Source: Mycobacteroides chelonae
Lineage (GTDB): Bacteria > Actinomycetota > Actinomycetes > Mycobacteriales > Mycobacteriaceae
DNA length: 64,000 nucleotides
NCBI RefSeq assembly: GCF_016767715.1
Contig: NZ_CP050145.1
Span: 4,216,001 to 4,280,000 of the forward strand
Reading direction: 5' to 3'
The notes beneath the pieces are model-generated. The model was not told the origin of the DNA, searched no databases, and saw only the letters and a list, made by a program, of their open reading frames with translations. Below, piece after piece: positions 61,437-64,000 of the stretch (the stretch's first letter is position 1; the number at the start of each line of letters is the position of its first letter). A program made the translations under genes and the position numbers.

Positions 61437-61874
61437 ATGAGCGAATCCAACACCGTTCCACCATGGGTCAACAAGATGGTCAGGGGCCTGCTCCGCAGCC
61501 CGCTGCACCCTGTGCTCAGCGGCAACATCGCGTTGTTCACCTTTACCGGACGCAAGAGCGGCAAGGAGTACAACGTGGCCGCCACCTACATTCGCGACGG
61601 CGATGTACTGACCGTCTTCACCGACAGGGCCTGGGCCAAGAACCTGCGCGACGGGCGCCCCGTCACCGCATTGGTGCGCGGCAAGCGGCTCGATGGCACA
61701 GCCCAGTTGTCCACAGGCCCCCAGATCGCCGGGCCACTGGCCGACCTGCTGCACAGAGTGCCACGCGATGCCAAGTACCACAACGTGCGGCGCAACGCGG
61801 ACGGCAGCTTCAACCAGTCCGATATCGACCGGGCCGCCGCTACCGAAAGCATGGTGACCGTGCGCCTGTCATGA
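61437..61874 (+). CDS. deazaflavin-dependent nitroreductase-family protein
   Basis: A 145-residue split-barrel protein of the F420-dependent nitroreductase (Ddn/FDOR-A) type. The core GNIALFTFTGRKSGKEYNVAATYIRDGDVLTVFTDRAWAKNLRDGRPVTALVRGKRLDGTA carries the RKSGK phosphate-binding loop for the deazaflavin and the N-L-R helix region. These enzymes reduce diverse compounds with F420H2 in mycobacteria. ATG 61437 lies 60 bases after the peptidase stop on the same strand, so co-transcription is likely. Substrate unknown. Confidence 0.8.
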   Translation: MSESNTVPPWVNKMVRGLLRSPLHPVLSGNIALFTFTGRKSGKEYNVAATYIRDGDVLTVFTDRAWAKNLRDGRPVTALVRGKRLDGTAQLSTGPQIAGPLADLLHRVPRDAKYHNVRRNADGSFNQSDIDRAAATESMVTVRLS

Positions 61875-62321
61875 CCCACGTCACTTAACGATGGCGACAG
61901 TCTCGCAAATCACGCCACCCAGCCAGACAAGCATCAGCGAATCACACACTTACACGCATGCAGTTTGCTCGATAGGTTTTTCGCCTCGTTAACCACCACT
62001 CCACCCGATCGCAAAACCGCAGCTCACAGGTGCTAACTACTGCAAGCACTATAGGATTCGATTCTTAATTTCCCAGTTCAGAGGCGGGGGGAAACTGAGG
62101 GATGGAACCGTGCCATCGGGCGCCGTTACCGAAATCGAGACCTATCCGTGACCGTCGCGGGTTGTTGCCGTTAGGCGTGCTCGGCTAGCTTGGTAGCTAG
62201 CTGAATTATTGGCCTTGGCAAAGTTGCCTGGCGGGCCGTAGTTATTGACCGACATGACACGAGCGCATTGCAGCGCTTCCTGATGTTCGGTAGTTGGAGC
62301 CAGATTTCCGTGAGGTGCACG
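61875..62321. other. non-coding region with hairpin
   Basis: 447 bases without a credible gene. A perfect hairpin GCTAGCT-TGGT-AGCTAGC lies at 62184-62201 and a purine-rich stretch at about 62085-62115. Together with the short downstream gene this could be a structured 5' leader, but I could not match it to a known riboswitch class. Confidence 0.4.
62184..62201. repeat. hairpin GCTAGCT/AGCTAGC
   Basis: Seven-base perfect arms with a TGGT loop, 121 bases before the microprotein ATG. No run of T follows, so a regulatory stem or operator is as likely as a terminator. Confidence 0.4.
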
Positions 62322-62513
62322 ATGAGAAACGACTTGTTCATCGGCTTGAGTGAGAACGGGTGGGACCGTGCTCCGTGGGATACCGAGCCAGAGTTTTCGC
62401 CCACCGAGCTAGACATCCTGCTGGATCGTCGGCTGTCCGTCAGTGACGCCGCCGAACGTGTCGGCTGCGTGGAGCACGACGTGCAGCGCATCCGCGACGC
62501 ACACGCTGCCTGA
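62322..62513 (+). CDS. 63-residue hypothetical protein
   Basis: A short acidic protein (MRNDLFIGLSENGWDRAPWDTEPEFSPTE region, then DILLDRRLSVSDAAERVGCVEHDVQRIRDAHAA). The second half reads like a helix-turn-helix-type segment (LSVSDAAERVGCVEHDVQRI), so it may be a small DNA-binding or anti-repressor protein. ATG 62322 follows GAGGTG at four to five bases. The frame is open to 62268, but that part lies in the leader. It is not clearly linked to any operon; the following gene converges with it. Confidence 0.6.
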   Translation: MRNDLFIGLSENGWDRAPWDTEPEFSPTELDILLDRRLSVSDAAERVGCVEHDVQRIRDAHAA

Positions 62514-62521
62514 CGTTCACG

Positions 62522-63358
62522 TCAGCGCCGCAACAAACCGCCCACTAGCCCCGACACCACACCCACCACGATCACCAGGCCACCGGCCGCCATCGTAAGG
62601 CTCAGCCAGTGGTGGGCATTGCCGACCGCCTGGGTGACCAGGCTGTCGGCAACATCACGCAGATTGTCGTTGACCCGGTTCAATGGCCGATCCAGGTAGC
62701 GCCGCCCGATCTCCAGCCCCGCCCACCCGGCCGTGCCCACCAGTAGTGCCGAAATGCCAAGCCCAACAAGGCCCTTGGCGCGGCTACGGACCGCCAACTG
62801 AGTCAGCCCCGCGAGAACGAGGGTCAAACCGAAGGATATCCACACGGCAAGCTGACCGAATCGCGCCACCGGCACCAAACGACCCGGCGTCAGACCTGCC
62901 AGGCTGTCGTCGGTGACCGAGACCTTCAGGGTCTCCGGCGCTTTGATGGAAAGCCCCTGCGGCACCAGGCTCTTGATCATGGGCGCCACATCGATCTGCC
63001 AGCTGCCCTGCGAATCACGTTGCGCCGAGTTCGAGTTCGTGAACAACCACTGGTGCGCCATCCGATTCACCGAAGCGAAGTCCGCACGGAACTGCGGGCC
63101 ACCGGCGTACGTGGCGGTCAACTCCGCGACCTGGGTCTCGTTGACACGCGAGCCCTGCTTCTTTCCCAGCGACACGATCTGGGTGGCGAGTTCCCCGGCA
63201 ATCGCCCGCTGCACCCTCGGGTCGTCAGCCGCCGGCGCGGTCAACGCCACATAGCCGTTCTCATCGACAATCCGGGACTGTGTCCAGGCTGCCGTCACCG
63301 TCAGAGCCAGCGCGGCAGTGGTCAGCAGCCACAGCAGGACCGCGAACAGGAATCGCAT
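62522..63358 (-). CDS. four-helix membrane protein of unknown function
   Basis: A 278-residue membrane protein. One N-terminal helix (FAVLLWLLTTAALALTVTAAW) is followed by an extracytoplasmic domain of about 140 residues and three further helices near 165-270 (LAVWISFGLTLVLAGLTQLAV, GLVGLGISALLVGTAGWAGLE, WLSLTMAAGGLVIVVGVVSGLVGGLL). It has the outline of actinobacterial proteins of unknown function with a tandem helix hairpin. ATG 63358. It lies 73 bases downstream of the polyphosphate kinase gene on the same strand. Confidence 0.75.
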   Translation of the reverse strand: MRFLFAVLLWLLTTAALALTVTAAWTQSRIVDENGYVALTAPAADDPRVQRAIAGELATQIVSLGKKQGSRVNETQVAELTATYAGGPQFRADFASVNRMAHQWLFTNSNSAQRDSQGSWQIDVAPMIKSLVPQGLSIKAPETLKVSVTDDSLAGLTPGRLVPVARFGQLAVWISFGLTLVLAGLTQLAVRSRAKGLVGLGISALLVGTAGWAGLEIGRRYLDRPLNRVNDNLRDVADSLVTQAVGNAHHWLSLTMAAGGLVIVVGVVSGLVGGLLRR

Positions 63359-63430
63359 CGAGCCCAGGTTAGTCCGGCCGTCCGCACCGAGGCGACTTCG
63401 GGATCTGGAACCGGGGGTCGGCGGCGGGAT

Positions 63431-64000
63431 CTAGTCCGTGAGCGCGCGACCCAGGATCAGTGGATCGGCCTGACCGACGACGTCGACATCCTTGTCGTCG
63501 TAGTCGAACTTGCCCAGAACGTGCCGCATCGCGCTGACGCGGGCCCGCTTCTTGTCATTGCTCTTCACCACGATCCACGGCGCGTGATCGGTGTCGGTGA
63601 GCGAGAACATCTCTTCCTTGGCCCTGGTGTAGGCATCCCACTTGTCCAGGGAGGCCAGATCCATTGGTGAGAGCTTCCACTGACGCACCGGGTCAACCTG
63701 CCGGATCGCGAAGCGGGTGCGCTGCTCGGCGGAGGACACCGAGAACCACAGTTTGGTCAGGCTGATGCCGTCGTTGACCAACATCTGCTCGAAAAGCGGT
63801 GCCTGGTGGATGAATTCGGAATGCTGCTCGTCGGAACAAAATCCCATGACGCGCTCGACACCGGCACGGTTGTACCAGGAGCGGTCGAAGAAGACCATCT
63901 CGCCGGCAGCCGGCAGATGCGGAACATACCGCTGGAAGTACCACTGGGTGCGTTCCCGTTCGGTCGGCTTCTCCAGCGCGACCACGCGGGCACCACGGGG
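63431..64000 (-). CDS. ppk2: polyphosphate kinase 2, 5' end outside window
   Basis: The C-terminal 189 residues of a family 2 polyphosphate kinase, which transfers phosphate between polyphosphate and nucleotides (GDP/ADP). Visible motifs: VVALEKPTERERTQWYFQRYVPHLPAAGEMVFFDRSWYNRAGVERVMGF, with the Walker-B-like FFDRSWYNR lid arginines, and FSVSSAEQRTRFAIRQVDPVRQWKLSPMDLASLDKW. The P-loop (Walker A) lies beyond the window edge. The reading frame stays open to base 64000. Confidence 0.93.
   Translation of the reverse strand, partial: PRGARVVALEKPTERERTQWYFQRYVPHLPAAGEMVFFDRSWYNRAGVERVMGFCSDEQHSEFIHQAPLFEQMLVNDGISLTKLWFSVSSAEQRTRFAIRQVDPVRQWKLSPMDLASLDKWDAYTRAKEEMFSLTDTDHAPWIVVKSNDKKRARVSAMRHVLGKFDYDDKDVDVVGQADPLILGRALTD

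Overview
The window comes from a rapidly growing mycobacterium of the Mycobacterium abscessus/chelonae group. It is GC-rich with mycobacterial gene content. Its core is a glycopeptidolipid (GPL) locus whose gene order, including two acetyltransferase genes and three glycosyltransferase genes, matches what is known of M. abscessus. An Eis-family gene on the right flank fits the same assignment. This is a judgement from protein sequences read by eye; no search was run.

Layout. (1) 1-2278: the 5' part of isocitrate lyase and an acyl-ACP-thioesterase-like gene (equivalents of M. tuberculosis icl1 and Rv0466), both on the minus strand. (2) 2435-5660: a CPBP intramembrane protease, an MFS transporter and a divergent GlxA/AraC-type regulator with a palindromic operator between the last two. 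(3) 5657-45635: the GPL locus. Reading against the coordinates it holds mmpS4-mmpL4a-mmpL4b (export), a hemophore-like secreted protein and rmlA on the plus strand, then gtf2, a sugar epimerase, atf2, two methyltransferases, gtf1, atf1, a methyltransferase, gtf3 on the plus strand, fmt, a small unknown gene, a 0.9 kb AT-rich non-coding stretch, and the operon mbtH-mps1-mps2-gap. Mps1 and Mps2 are the four-module peptide synthetases that build the tripeptide-amino alcohol. The gtf, atf and methyltransferase genes decorate it with deoxysugars, acetyl and methyl groups. MmpS4, MmpL4 and Gap move it to the surface. (4) 46170-48130: ramB (regulator of isocitrate lyase) and a translationally coupled carboxymuconolactone-decarboxylase-like gene. 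(5) 48127-49537: an aldo/keto reductase under a MerR-family regulator with a perfect 20-bp operator. (6) 49769-55073: a tightly coupled four-gene operon of amino-acid permease, DszC-like flavoprotein, Eis-like acetyltransferase and DszA-like monooxygenase. (7) 55077-64000: beta-carbonic anhydrase, a tandem SUKH protein, lipoamide dehydrogenase, two membrane proteins, an S9 peptidase, a deazaflavin-dependent reductase-like protein, a microprotein, a membrane protein and the 3' part of a polyphosphate kinase 2 gene.

The most consequential observation is that mps2 is broken. The reading frame shifts by one base at about 10763-10767, inside the fourth condensation domain. The truncated product would lack module 4 and the releasing reductase. 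If the base is real and not a sequencing error, the strain should make no GPL and have the rough colony type. A second point is that icl/Rv0466 and ramB/Rv0464c, which are neighbours in M. tuberculosis, are here separated by the whole GPL locus. The permease-DszC-Eis-DszA operon is the best candidate for an undescribed pathway; I infer catabolism of an S- or N-modified amino acid through N-acetylation. No tRNA, rRNA, CRISPR array or insertion sequence was seen.
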